32,608 bases of DNA. Source: an uncultured Eubacterium sp. (lineage in GTDB: Bacteria; Bacillota_I; Bacilli_A; Erysipelotrichales; Erysipelotrichaceae). Shown here piece after piece: positions 23,345 to 30,995 of the stretch (positions are counted from its first letter, which is position 1; each line of letters opens with the position of its first letter). The stretch lies in NCBI GenBank assembly GCA_904395785.1, contig CAJFOG010000107.1, forward strand, positions 1 through 32,608. The letters are read 5' to 3'. The notes under the pieces are model-generated. The model did not search any database and was not told where the DNA came from. It saw nothing but the letters and a program-made list of their open reading frames with translations. The position numbers and the translations under genes are program-made.

Positions 23345-24796
23345 ATGGTTAAAAATGATCAAGGATTGTCTAAAAAACAAACTTTAAAGTATCGTTATTT
23401 GACAAAAGAAGATGGAAAAGAGTTATTGTTGGCATATATGTTAGATTTATGTATTATGCTTTCTCCGATGATGATTTGGAATATTATAATGCTTGCGGTA
23501 TTAGGTAGCTTATTAAGTATAGCAGGTATTTTTATTGCGGATATTTTTGTAGGTGTATTTATGGTGTTTACCTTATTTATTTTAAACGCAAAAATTATGA
23601 AGAAAACAAAAGGATGTACATATGGAATGTATCATTTTGGATTTCGTATTATTCACAAAGATGGTAAAATGGCAACAAGTAAGATGTGTTGGAAACGTGA
23701 AGTATTTGGAACAAGTATTCCTTTTGTTATTTTGATGATTTTTACAAATATTTTTGGATTGATCGTGTATTGGGCTATTAATATGCTTGTGGTATGTATA
23801 GATAAACATCATCGAAGTATTATTGATTTTTTCACGAAAACATGTGTTGTGAAAATGGAAGAAGTAGAAGATGAACTTCAAGTGGTAGAAGAAACTAAAG
23901 AGGAGATTGTGGAAAAGCTGAATACAATAGACTTACGTGTTCATTCTAATTTTAGTGCACAAGGAATCTATAATGTAGAAGAGTTGTTTCAAATGGCAGT
24001 ACGTAAAGGAATTAAAACCTTATCCATTACAGACTTTAATAGTGCAAAAGCGAATGCTGTTGCATTACGTATGAGCGAGTTGTATCATCTACAATATATT
24101 CCTGGTATAGAATTAAGTGCACAATACCGTAATCATAAAATAAGAGTGTTGGCGTATTTTATTGATTATAAGAATGAATTATTTACAACAATAGAAAATA
24201 CAAGTTTATTGAATGAAAAAAAAGCGAGTGTCGAGCGTATTCGTCGCTTTGAGTATTATTTACAAATGCAAATTCCTACGGAACAATTATTAAGAAATAA
24301 TCGTTATCAAAGAATTACTGGTAAGATGATTGCACATCATGTATTATCAAGAGAAGAATATGTACACTGTAGTATTTTACAAGAATATCGAAATATGTCA
24401 TTAGATAAGGCGATTGATGGGTTAGTTAAACGTTATTTTGTGAAAGGAAGACCATGCTATGTGGAAGTAGAGTGTCCTCCTTTACAAGATATATTGGATG
24501 TTGTTAGTTTAAGTAATGGTGTAGCGATTTTAGCGGATGCCGCATATTTGTTGGATGAAAAAGAAATATTAGAAGAAATTTTAGATTGTGGTATTGAAGG
24601 AATTGAAGTATTTCAATCTTCATATACGAGATCTATGATGGCTTCCTTGTTACAAATTGCACAACGTAAGAAGTTGTTTATTACTTGTGGAAGTAATTTT
24701 TATGGAGAACAAAAAAATATAGATTTAGGATTATGTCGTTGTCCAAAAGATGCGGAGTCTTTAGTAAAACTGTTTATTGATACAAGAAAAGACTAG
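23345..24796 (+). CDS. RDD membrane domain fused to a degenerate PHP domain
   Basis: The 483-residue protein has two parts. Residues about 20-170 form an RDD-type membrane domain with three hydrophobic stretches, TYGMYHFGFRIIHKDGK and CIDKHHRSIIDFFTKTCVV. An acidic linker (EEVEDELQVVEETKEE) leads to a C-terminal PHP domain (about 193-480) of the TrpH/YciV phosphoesterase type, recognised by fold-level motifs. However, metal ligands are largely gone: DLHxH reads DLRVH, ITDHD reads ITDFN, LAHP reads LADA and GSDFH reads GSNFY. The Glu in GIELS remains. It is probably a membrane-tethered pseudoenzyme or ligand sensor; this is inference. AAGGAG precedes the ATG, and a TATAAT at 23266-23271 is a likely -10. 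No terminator follows. Confidence 0.82.
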   Translation: MVKNDQGLSKKQTLKYRYLTKEDGKELLLAYMLDLCIMLSPMMIWNIIMLAVLGSLLSIAGIFIADIFVGVFMVFTLFILNAKIMKKTKGCTYGMYHFGFRIIHKDGKMATSKMCWKREVFGTSIPFVILMIFTNIFGLIVYWAINMLVVCIDKHHRSIIDFFTKTCVVKMEEVEDELQVVEETKEEIVEKLNTIDLRVHSNFSAQGIYNVEELFQMAVRKGIKTLSITDFNSAKANAVALRMSELYHLQYIPGIELSAQYRNHKIRVLAYFIDYKNELFTTIENTSLLNEKKASVERIRRFEYYLQMQIPTEQLLRNNRYQRITGKMIAHHVLSREEYVHCSILQEYRNMSLDKAIDGLVKRYFVKGRPCYVEVECPPLQDILDVVSLSNGVAILADAAYLLDEKEILEEILDCGIEGIEVFQSSYTRSMMASLLQIAQRKKLFITCGSNFYGEQKNIDLGLCRCPKDAESLVKLFIDTRKD

Positions 24797-24877
24797 AATT
24801 TTAATAGTATTACTTGAAAAAAATAAAAAATATAATAAAATTGTAATGTTAGTTTATAAATAATGGAGGTATATCTC

Positions 24878-25789
24878 ATGTATGATATTTGTATTATTGG
24901 TGCAGGATCTGCAGGTATAAGTAGTGCAGTTTATGCAGCAAGTCGTGGAAAAAAAGTAGCAATTTTTGAAGGTGATGCTATTGGAGGAAGAATTCGTGAA
25001 GTCTCTAATGTAACACACTATGCTGGAATTATGGAAATAGAAGAAGGTAATAGCTTTGTAGAGCGCATGGAAACACAATTACGTTCATATCCAATTGATT
25101 TAATTGAAGAAAAAGTTGTGAAAGCTGAATTAACAGGTGATGTGAAAAAAGTTTACACAGACAATGAATGTTATGAAGCAAAAGCAGTTATTATTGCAGG
25201 AGGTACTTCTGCACGTGAATTAGATTTACCGGGATTAAAAGAATTTGAAGGAAAAGGTACTGGATTAAATGCAGCAAGAGATGCACAAACATATGAAGGA
25301 AAAGATGTATTTGTAATTGGTGGTGCTGATGGTGCAGTAAAAGAAGCTATTTATTTATCTAAATTTGCGAAAAAAGTTACGATTATTCACTTTGAAGATA
25401 CATTAGGAACAATTTCTGAATTCCTAGATGCATTAGTGAAGAAAAATAATATTAAAGTTCGTTTACATGCTCGTTTATTTGCGGTAGAAGGTGAAACTTG
25501 TGCGGATCGTATCATTTTAGAAGATGTTCACACAGGGAAAAAACAGTATATTGAAGCTCCAGGATGTGGTGTATTTATTTATGCGGGATCTTTACCTAAT
25601 ACACAATTATATCCTGAATTAGAAAAAGAAGATGGATACTTAGTGGTAGATAAACATCAAGCAACAAATATTCCTGGTGTATTTGCAGCTGGTGATATTT
25701 GTGCAAAACAAGTTCGTCAAGTCGCAACAGCGGTAAATGATGGATGTATTGCAGGTATTAATGCAGCAGACTACATTGATGGGAAGTAA
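24878..25789 (+). CDS. Thioredoxin reductase-like FAD/NAD(P) oxidoreductase lacking the redox CxxC
   Basis: This 303-residue flavoprotein has the TrxB two-domain layout: FAD motif GAGSAGISSAVYAASRG at residue 8, nucleotide motif GGADGAVKEA near 147 and C-terminal FAD motif GVFAAGDICAKQVRQVATAVNDG near 265. The redox-active CxxC that TrxB carries between the half-domains is replaced: GVSYCAVCDG-type sequence aligns with GTGLNAARDA. The HRRD motif that grips the NADPH 2'-phosphate reads HFED, suggesting NADH use. It therefore cannot work as a normal thioredoxin reductase; a flavin reductase or ferredoxin-type reductase role is possible. ATG 24878 follows TGGAGGT; the ORF-track ATG 24863 overlaps that ribosome binding site. 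Confidence 0.88.
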   Translation: MYDICIIGAGSAGISSAVYAASRGKKVAIFEGDAIGGRIREVSNVTHYAGIMEIEEGNSFVERMETQLRSYPIDLIEEKVVKAELTGDVKKVYTDNECYEAKAVIIAGGTSARELDLPGLKEFEGKGTGLNAARDAQTYEGKDVFVIGGADGAVKEAIYLSKFAKKVTIIHFEDTLGTISEFLDALVKKNNIKVRLHARLFAVEGETCADRIILEDVHTGKKQYIEAPGCGVFIYAGSLPNTQLYPELEKEDGYLVVDKHQATNIPGVFAAGDICAKQVRQVATAVNDGCIAGINAADYIDGK

Positions 25790-25803
25790 TTATAAAATAT
25801 AGG

Positions 25804-25832
25804 TTGTCAATTACTAGAATTTTCTATATAAT
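25804..25832 (+). promoter_or_regulatory. Promoter of the T-box-metG unit
   Basis: TTGTCA (25804-25809), a 17-bp spacer and consensus TATAAT (25827-25832). Transcription would start near 25839, right at the T-box leader. Confidence 0.82.
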
Positions 25833-25838
25833 AATGAT

Positions 25839-26056
25839 AAATGGTGATGATAGGAAGAGTATATATCTGAAAACTGATAGAGAGTGAATGGTTGGTGGAA
25901 ATTCATAGGAATAGGATATAGAAGATGGTCCTTGAACTGCTTTTTCGATAATGGTAGGGAAAGCCGTATATCTGCGTTAAAGATTTAAGGTGTACAGTAT
26001 GTACATGAATAAAGGTGGTAACACGAATCTCTCGTCCTTTGATGAGAGATTTTTTT
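25839..26056 (+). promoter_or_regulatory. T-box riboswitch (methionine) upstream of metG
   Basis: The leader has the conserved T-box AAGGTGGTAACACG (26012-26025), followed by a terminator stem AATCTCTCGTC / GATGAGAGATT with a CTTT loop and a T run (26026-26056). Upstream, GGAAGAGTA, AGAGAGTGAATGGTTGGTG and GAAGATGGTCC follow the usual Stem I order. An ATG at 25925-25927 in the presumed specifier loop, followed by G, would read uncharged tRNA-Met. Uncharged tRNA pairing would favour the antiterminator and turn on metG. The specifier position is my reading; the T-box itself is certain. Confidence 0.93.
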
Positions 26057-26075
26057 ATAAATAAGGAGGAGTATT

Positions 26076-28022
26076 ATGTGTAATAGTAAAAAACCATATT
26101 TTATTACAACTGCAATTGCATATACATCGGGAAAACCACACATTGGAAATACATACGAAATTGTGTTAACGGATGCGATAGCTAGATATAAGCGTCAACA
26201 AGGATATGATGTATTTTTTCAAACAGGTACTGATGAACATGGACAAAAAATAGAGGAAAAAGCAAAAGAAGCTGGTATTACACCAAAGCAGTTTGTGGAT
26301 AATGTTGCGAAAATTGTGAAAGATAGCTTTGATCAAATGAACACTTCATATGATTACTTTATTCGTACAACAGATGAATATCATGAAAAACAAGTACAAA
26401 AAATCTTTAAAAAACTATATGAAAAAGGAGATATTTACAAAAGTACATATGAAGGTATGTATTGTACACCTTGTGAGTCATTTTGGACAGAGAGTCAATT
26501 ACAAGATGGATGTTGTCCAGATTGTGGACGTTCTGTACAAAAAGCTACTGAGGAAGCATATTTCTTTAAAATGCAAAAATATGCAGATCGTTTAATTCAA
26601 TATATTGAAGATCACCCGGAATTTATTCAACCAGAATCAAGAAAAAATGAAATGTTGAATAACTTCTTAAAACCTGGTTTACAAGATTTATGTGTTTCAC
26701 GTACCTCATTTACTTGGGGAATTCCTGTAGATTTTGATCCAAAACATGTTGTATATGTATGGATTGATGCTTTAACAAACTACATTACATCATTAGGATA
26801 TGATGCAGATGGAAATCATCATGAGAATTTTAAAAAATATTGGCCAGCAGATGTACATATTATTGGAAAAGATATTTTACGTTTTCATACCATTTATTGG
26901 CCAATTATGTTAATGGCATTAGATTTACCATTACCAAAACAAGTATTTGGTCATCCATGGTTACTTGTGGGGGATGGAAAGATGTCAAAATCTAAAGGAA
27001 ATGCAATTTATGCGGATGAATTAGTACATTATTTCGGAGTAGATGCTGTACGTTATTTTGTATTACATGAAATGCCATTTGCGCAAGATGGTACAATTAC
27101 ATGGGACTTAATGATAGAGCGTATTAACTCAGATTTAGCAAATATCCTTGGTAACTTAGTAAACCGTACTATTTCTATGCAAAATAAATATTTTGGTGGA
27201 ATTATAAGTAATCCATTAGAAAAAGAAGCAATTGATGATGAATTAATTCAATTAGCATTAGATACACCAAAACGTGTAGAAAAAGCAATGGAAACATTAC
27301 ATGTAGGACAAGCGATTGATGAAATCTTTACATTATTAAAACGTTGTAACAAATACATTGATGAAACTACACCTTGGGTGTTAGGAAAAGATGAAACGAA
27401 AAAAGATCGTTTAGCGACTGTACTGTACAACTTATTAGAAAGCATTCGTTTTGCAGGTGTGTTACTACAAAGTTTTATGCCAGATACAGCAGAAAAAATG
27501 CTTGATGAATTAAGTACATCTATGTGTGATATAGGTAGCTTAAAAGAATTTGGAAACCTAGAATGTGGACGTACATTAGATAGTAAACCAGAAATTTTAT
27601 TTGCACGTATTGATGCGAAAGAATTTATGGAAAAATTAGAAGCTGATAAAAAACAAGAAACAAATAAAGTAGAGAAAAAAGAACATGTAGATGAAGTAGC
27701 AGAAATTACAATCGAAGACTTCACAAAAATTCAATTAAAAGTAGGAACAGTAATTTCAGCAGAAAAGCATCCAAAAGCAGATCGTTTACTTGTGGAAAAA
27801 GTGGACTTAGGTGATGAAGTTCGTCAAATTGTCAGTGGGATTGCATCTAACTTTACACCAGAGCAATTAATTGGTCGTAAAGTAGTTGTTGTGTCTAATT
27901 TAAAACCTGTAAAATTACGTGGTGTAGAAAGTCAAGGAATGATTTTGTGTGCTGCCAATGATGAAGATTTAGATATTGTAAGTATTACAAAAAATCTACC
28001 AAATGGTACAATCGTAAGGTAA
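26076..28022 (+). CDS. metG: Methionyl-tRNA synthetase
   Basis: This class I synthetase charges both elongator and initiator tRNA-Met. It is 648 residues including a C-terminal tRNA-binding extension. The N-terminal catalytic domain has the HIGH-type motif GKPHIGN near residue 22 and KMSKS in DGKMSKSKGN near 300. A zinc knuckle is formed by CTPCESFW and CCPDCGR near 128-150. The anticodon-binding helical bundle spans about 360-520, and a Lys/Glu-rich linker follows. The C-terminal EMAP/Trbp111-like OB-fold (about 545-648) contains IQLKVGTVISAEKHPKADRLLVEKVDLG and the dimerising tail. AAGGAGG is followed by ATG 26076, and the gene is controlled by the upstream T-box. Confidence 0.98.
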   Translation: MCNSKKPYFITTAIAYTSGKPHIGNTYEIVLTDAIARYKRQQGYDVFFQTGTDEHGQKIEEKAKEAGITPKQFVDNVAKIVKDSFDQMNTSYDYFIRTTDEYHEKQVQKIFKKLYEKGDIYKSTYEGMYCTPCESFWTESQLQDGCCPDCGRSVQKATEEAYFFKMQKYADRLIQYIEDHPEFIQPESRKNEMLNNFLKPGLQDLCVSRTSFTWGIPVDFDPKHVVYVWIDALTNYITSLGYDADGNHHENFKKYWPADVHIIGKDILRFHTIYWPIMLMALDLPLPKQVFGHPWLLVGDGKMSKSKGNAIYADELVHYFGVDAVRYFVLHEMPFAQDGTITWDLMIERINSDLANILGNLVNRTISMQNKYFGGIISNPLEKEAIDDELIQLALDTPKRVEKAMETLHVGQAIDEIFTLLKRCNKYIDETTPWVLGKDETKKDRLATVLYNLLESIRFAGVLLQSFMPDTAEKMLDELSTSMCDIGSLKEFGNLECGRTLDSKPEILFARIDAKEFMEKLEADKKQETNKVEKKEHVDEVAEITIEDFTKIQLKVGTVISAEKHPKADRLLVEKVDLGDEVRQIVSGIASNFTPEQLIGRKVVVVSNLKPVKLRGVESQGMILCAANDEDLDIVSITKNLPNGTIVR

Positions 28023-28023
28023 T

Positions 28024-28221
28024 ATGAAACAGAAGCAAAAGTTTCAATTATACGCGATTACAATATTATTGTGTATAATATCAATAGCTTTCTTAATAAA
28101 AGGTATTCAAAAAAATAGTATTGCATATGTAATAGTTTCTATCGTATTGGCTATATTGATGTTGACAAGAATTGCGATTTTACGTTATTTAAGAAAGCAT
28201 GACATCGATAATTTTCAATAA
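28024..28221 (+). CDS. Small two-helix membrane protein, unknown function
   Basis: The 65-residue ORF begins one base after the metG stop, with TAAGG just upstream inside metG, so it is probably co-translated at a lower level. It has a basic start (MKQKQKFQ), two hydrophobic helices (LYAITILLCIISIAFLI and IAYVIVSIVLAILMLTRIAIL) and a charged tail. No family is recognised. Its being read under the metG T-box may be incidental. It is open between a stop and the rpmE promoter, and its amino-acid composition is protein-like. Confidence 0.65.
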   Translation: MKQKQKFQLYAITILLCIISIAFLIKGIQKNSIAYVIVSIVLAILMLTRIAILRYLRKHDIDNFQ

Positions 28222-28249
28222 ATTTAAGTCTAGAATTTTTAGGAAATAC

Positions 28250-28278
28250 TTGCGAATAAAAGTAATACTTGATATAAT
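28250..28278 (+). promoter_or_regulatory. Promoter of rpmE
   Basis: TTGCGA (28250-28255), a 17-bp spacer and consensus TATAAT (28273-28278) with a TGA extension. It is a strong promoter, suited to a ribosomal protein gene. Confidence 0.8.
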
Positions 28279-28291
28279 AGTGAAGAACTTA

Positions 28292-28316
28292 CTTTGGACT
28301 CGCATGAAGTCTAAGG
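28292..28316 (+). promoter_or_regulatory. Leader hairpin of rpmE (candidate L31 autoregulatory leader)
   Basis: CTTTGGACT pairs with AGTCTAAGG (two wobble pairs) around a CGCATGA loop, within the short 5' UTR and four bases before GGAAGGAG. L31 leaders that bind the protein and block translation have been described in Firmicutes. This hairpin is placed to do so, but I cannot confirm a match to that model. Confidence 0.5.
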
Positions 28317-28334
28317 CGGAAGGAGAGTTAAATT

Positions 28335-28538
28335 ATGAAAAAAGGAATTCACCCAGAATATAACCGTATTATGGTTAAATGTACTTCTTGTGGTGCAGAA
28401 TTTGAATCTGGTTCAACTGCGAAAGAATTACGTGTTGATACTTGTTCAAATTGTCATCCATTCTTTACAGGACGTCAAAGATTTGCTGCTGCTGCAGGAC
28501 GTATTGAGAAATTCAACAAAAAATACGGAATTAAATAA
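28335..28538 (+). CDS. rpmE: 50S ribosomal protein L31, zinc-binding type
   Basis: L31 bridges the large and small ribosomal subunits. At 67 residues it is typical. It keeps the zinc-binding (C+) form, with CTSC near residues 16-19 and CSNC near 37-40, plus the family hallmark [10 protein letters not shown]. Many Firmicutes also encode a zinc-free paralogue used under zinc starvation; none is in this window. AAGGAGAG is followed by ATG 28335. It is monocistronic, with a strong promoter, leader hairpin and terminator. Confidence 0.98.
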   Translation: MKKGIHPEYNRIMVKCTSCGAEFESGSTAKELRVDTCSNCHPFFTGRQRFAAAAGRIEKFNKKYGIK

Positions 28539-28551
28539 GCGTCTTAAATTT

Positions 28552-28577
28552 AAAAGCGGGGTTATTACCCTGTTTTT
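28552..28577 (+). terminator. Terminator after rpmE
   Basis: AAAAGCGGGGT pairs with ACCCTGTTTTT, with wobble pairs, around a TATT loop and into a T tract. Confidence 0.75.
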
Positions 28578-28600
28578 ATTTTGATTTTTTTATTAAAAGA

Positions 28601-28629
28601 TTGGAACTATGAATGGTTTCATGTATAAT
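28601..28629 (+). promoter_or_regulatory. Promoter of the tdk operon
   Basis: TTGGAA (28601-28606), a 17-bp spacer and consensus TATAAT (28624-28629). A second TATAAT at 28684-28689 has no usable -35. Confidence 0.7.
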
Positions 28630-28661
28630 AAGATTGTTCGTATATTAGAAAGGAAAAGCGC

Positions 28662-28680
28662 ACATTATCGAAGATAATGT
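28662..28680 (+). other. Perfect hairpin in the tdk 5' UTR
   Basis: ACATTATC and GATAATGT form an 8-bp perfect stem with a GAA loop. Upstream sits an apparently unused ribosome binding site, AGAAAGGA (28647-28654). Folding would bring that site to about seven bases from TTG 28681, which is in frame with tdk. No T tract follows, so it is not a terminator. Confidence 0.5.
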
Positions 28681-28701
28681 TTGTATAATATGGTGAGAAT
28701 T

Positions 28702-29313
28702 ATGTATCAACAATATAAAGAAGGTTGGATTGAAGTAATTTCTGGATGTATGTTTGCCGGAAAAACAGAAGAGCTTATTCGTAGAATAAAGGTTTTAGAA
28801 TATGCACAAAAGAAAATTGCTGTTTTTAAACCTTGTATTGATAATAGATATAGTGAGCATTGTGTTGTTTCTCATGCAGGAAGTAGTGTGGAAAGTTTTA
28901 ATATTTCTTGTGCCCATGATATATATGATTATGTGGATGACACATATGATGTAATAGCAATCGATGAAGTGCAATTTTTTGATAAAGAAATTATAGATGT
29001 TTGTGAGTATTTTGCAGATAAAGGAAAACGTGTAATGGTGGCAGGATTAGATATGGATTTTCGTGGAGAGCCATTTAGTGTCATGCCTGATTTATTTACA
29101 TATGCAGAATTTGTAACGAAATTAACAGCAGTATGTACAAAGTGTGGGGCTCCGGCTACTAGAAGTCAACGATTAATCGATAATAAAGCAGCTCGCTATG
29201 ATGATCCAATCATACAAGTTGGAGCGAGTGAACAGTATGAGGCACGTTGTCGTCATTGCCATGAGGTTCCTGGAAAATCAAGTATACAACAGCATTTAAG
29301 AGAGAGGAAATAG
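28702..29313 (+). CDS. tdk: Thymidine kinase
   Basis: This type II thymidine kinase phosphorylates thymidine for dTMP salvage. It is 203 residues. The P-loop is [15 protein letters not shown] near residue 14, the Walker B-like motif is DEVQFF near 91, and [11 protein letters not shown] and the lasso region with [18 protein letters not shown] follow. Structural zinc ligands are CTKC near 150 and CRHCH near 187. ATG 28702 gives MYQQYKEGW, matching in length and pattern the N-terminus of B. subtilis Tdk (MYIMKQSGW). It is the first gene of a unit with a TPR-GGDEF gene 2 nt downstream. Confidence 0.96.
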   Translation: MYQQYKEGWIEVISGCMFAGKTEELIRRIKVLEYAQKKIAVFKPCIDNRYSEHCVVSHAGSSVESFNISCAHDIYDYVDDTYDVIAIDEVQFFDKEIIDVCEYFADKGKRVMVAGLDMDFRGEPFSVMPDLFTYAEFVTKLTAVCTKCGAPATRSQRLIDNKAARYDDPIIQVGASEQYEARCRHCHEVPGKSSIQQHLRERK

Positions 29314-29315
29314 GG

Positions 29316-30887
29316 ATGGAACCAATATTTAAGGACTATGAATTTCAATGTGTATTAAATTCAATGTATGAATTAAAAAATAATAAGCAATTGCAGGAAT
29401 TAGAAGATTTAGCAAATCAAACATTAACACAGGCGAAGTATCGGAAAAATAAATATGTTATATGTATTTCATATTATTATTTAGCGGAAGTATCATTTAT
29501 AAATGGTAAGCATAATAAGTGCATTGCGTATTGTTGGAATATAATTAGAGAATATAAGAAAAAAGAATATGATGAGTTATATGCACTAAATTGTAATTTA
29601 TTAGGAAAAGCATATGGTTCGATACAAGATAATGTAAACGCCTTAACTTTTCTTTTAAAAGGATATTATATCACATTGGATCAGCACTTACATGATATAG
29701 AAATTCGTATTTTAAGTAACATAGGTACGCTGTATTTTCATTTAGAATATTATGATGATGCGATTAATTTTTATAAAAAAGCAATGAAAAAAATCAGTCA
29801 ATGCGGAATTGTAGAAGAAAGCATGTATCAAGTTATTATGATAAACATTATAAGTGTGTATGTTCGTAAACAAGATTTTGATAATGTGAAAAAATGGGAA
29901 ATCTTATTTAAGAAAGAATTTCCCAATATTGAATATACATCAGAATTTGAAGGGTATGTAGCGAATAAAATTTTGGATAGTTATCGTAAACAAGATCATG
30001 TCTCTTTAGAATTTTATGTGGAAAAATTAATTAAATATTCTCAACAAACATGGATTGATATATATACAAAGCAACTATTATTTGAAACAGCAAAACGTTG
30101 TTTAATAGCTAAGCAATATAAGTTGGTTGAAAGATGTCTGTCTTGTGCGAAGGAATTTATTGGAGAAGATGATATACGTACGAATTACCAATTATCTATG
30201 TTATATGTAGAATTATATAAAGCACAAGATGACACAATTAATTTATTAAAAGAATATGATAACTTTTATATGTTAAGTAAACAAAACATAGAAGAAGATA
30301 AGCGTATTGAATATCAAGGATTGAAAAATAAATTAGAATTAGAGGCAGAATTATATGCGAAACAACATTTAATAAAAGAAAATGCTGAACTAAGTGAAAA
30401 AATGGAAAAAGACTTATTTACAGGAGTACTAAATAAATTTTCTTTTATTCAAAAAGTTGACCATGATTTAAGTGTTATCACAGATGATTCATATAGTATA
30501 TTAGTGGTGATTGATGTGGATGATTTTAAAGGAATTAATGATCACTATGGACATTTAGTTGGTGATGAAGTGTTAAAAAGTATTTCGAATGTCTTATTAA
30601 AAATGACGAATGAAACTGATATTGTAGGAAGAATTGGTGGGGATGAATTTTGTATTTTTATGAATTGTATAAAAAGTATGGATTTAATAAAGAATAAGTT
30701 AAACATACTGATGGAGGAAATTGGCAAAATTCAAATATCTTGTGCTAATGAATACCGTATAAAAGTAAGTATTGGGGTAGCTGGTGTAAGAAGTTCTTGT
30801 GATTTTAAAACTTTATTTGAAAAAGCTGATGAAGCACTATATTCAGCAAAGAAAAAAGGAAAAAATATTATGGTAATACGACATTAA
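29316..30887 (+). CDS. TPR-repeat diguanylate cyclase (GGDEF), copy 1
   Basis: This 523-residue cytosolic protein has an N-terminal helical-repeat region (about 1-340) with TPR-like units: YYYLAEVSFINGKHNKCIAYCWNII, LNCNLLGKAYGSIQDNVNALTFLLKG and ILSNIGTLYFHLEYYDDAINFYKKA. A coiled-coil linker (LKNKLELEAELYAKQ...ENAELSEKMEKD) leads to a GGDEF domain (about 365-523) with VDVDDFKGINDHYGHLVGD and an intact RIGGDEF near residue 440. It should make cyclic di-GMP. The inhibitory-site position reads NETD instead of RxxD. ATG 29316 follows AGAGAGGAAATAG, 2 nt after the tdk stop. It is colinear with the next gene, showing a tandem duplication. The repeats probably sense a protein or peptide partner, which is inference. 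Confidence 0.92.
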   Translation: MEPIFKDYEFQCVLNSMYELKNNKQLQELEDLANQTLTQAKYRKNKYVICISYYYLAEVSFINGKHNKCIAYCWNIIREYKKKEYDELYALNCNLLGKAYGSIQDNVNALTFLLKGYYITLDQHLHDIEIRILSNIGTLYFHLEYYDDAINFYKKAMKKISQCGIVEESMYQVIMINIISVYVRKQDFDNVKKWEILFKKEFPNIEYTSEFEGYVANKILDSYRKQDHVSLEFYVEKLIKYSQQTWIDIYTKQLLFETAKRCLIAKQYKLVERCLSCAKEFIGEDDIRTNYQLSMLYVELYKAQDDTINLLKEYDNFYMLSKQNIEEDKRIEYQGLKNKLELEAELYAKQHLIKENAELSEKMEKDLFTGVLNKFSFIQKVDHDLSVITDDSYSILVVIDVDDFKGINDHYGHLVGDEVLKSISNVLLKMTNETDIVGRIGGDEFCIFMNCIKSMDLIKNKLNILMEEIGKIQISCANEYRIKVSIGVAGVRSSCDFKTLFEKADEALYSAKKKGKNIMVIRH

Positions 30888-30888
30888 G

Positions 30889-30909
30889 AAGCTGTTTTTA
30901 CAGCTTTTT
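30889..30909 (+). terminator. Terminator after the tdk-GGDEF unit
   Basis: AAGCTGT and ACAGCTT form a perfect 7-bp stem with a TTTT loop, then further T. It separates the two GGDEF paralogues into distinct transcripts. Confidence 0.75.
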
Positions 30910-30930
30910 ATATAAAAGTTTATGAATGGA

Positions 30931-30959
30931 TAGAAACATTAAGAAAAATATAGTATAAT
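30931..30959 (+). promoter_or_regulatory. Probable promoter of the second TPR-GGDEF gene
   Basis: A consensus TATAAT (30954-30959) lies 17 bp after a weak -35, TAGAAA (30931-30936). The second paralogue can thus be expressed independently of the first. Confidence 0.5.
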
Positions 30960-30995
30960 TAAATGACATTATACTATTAAATAAGGAGATTTAGA

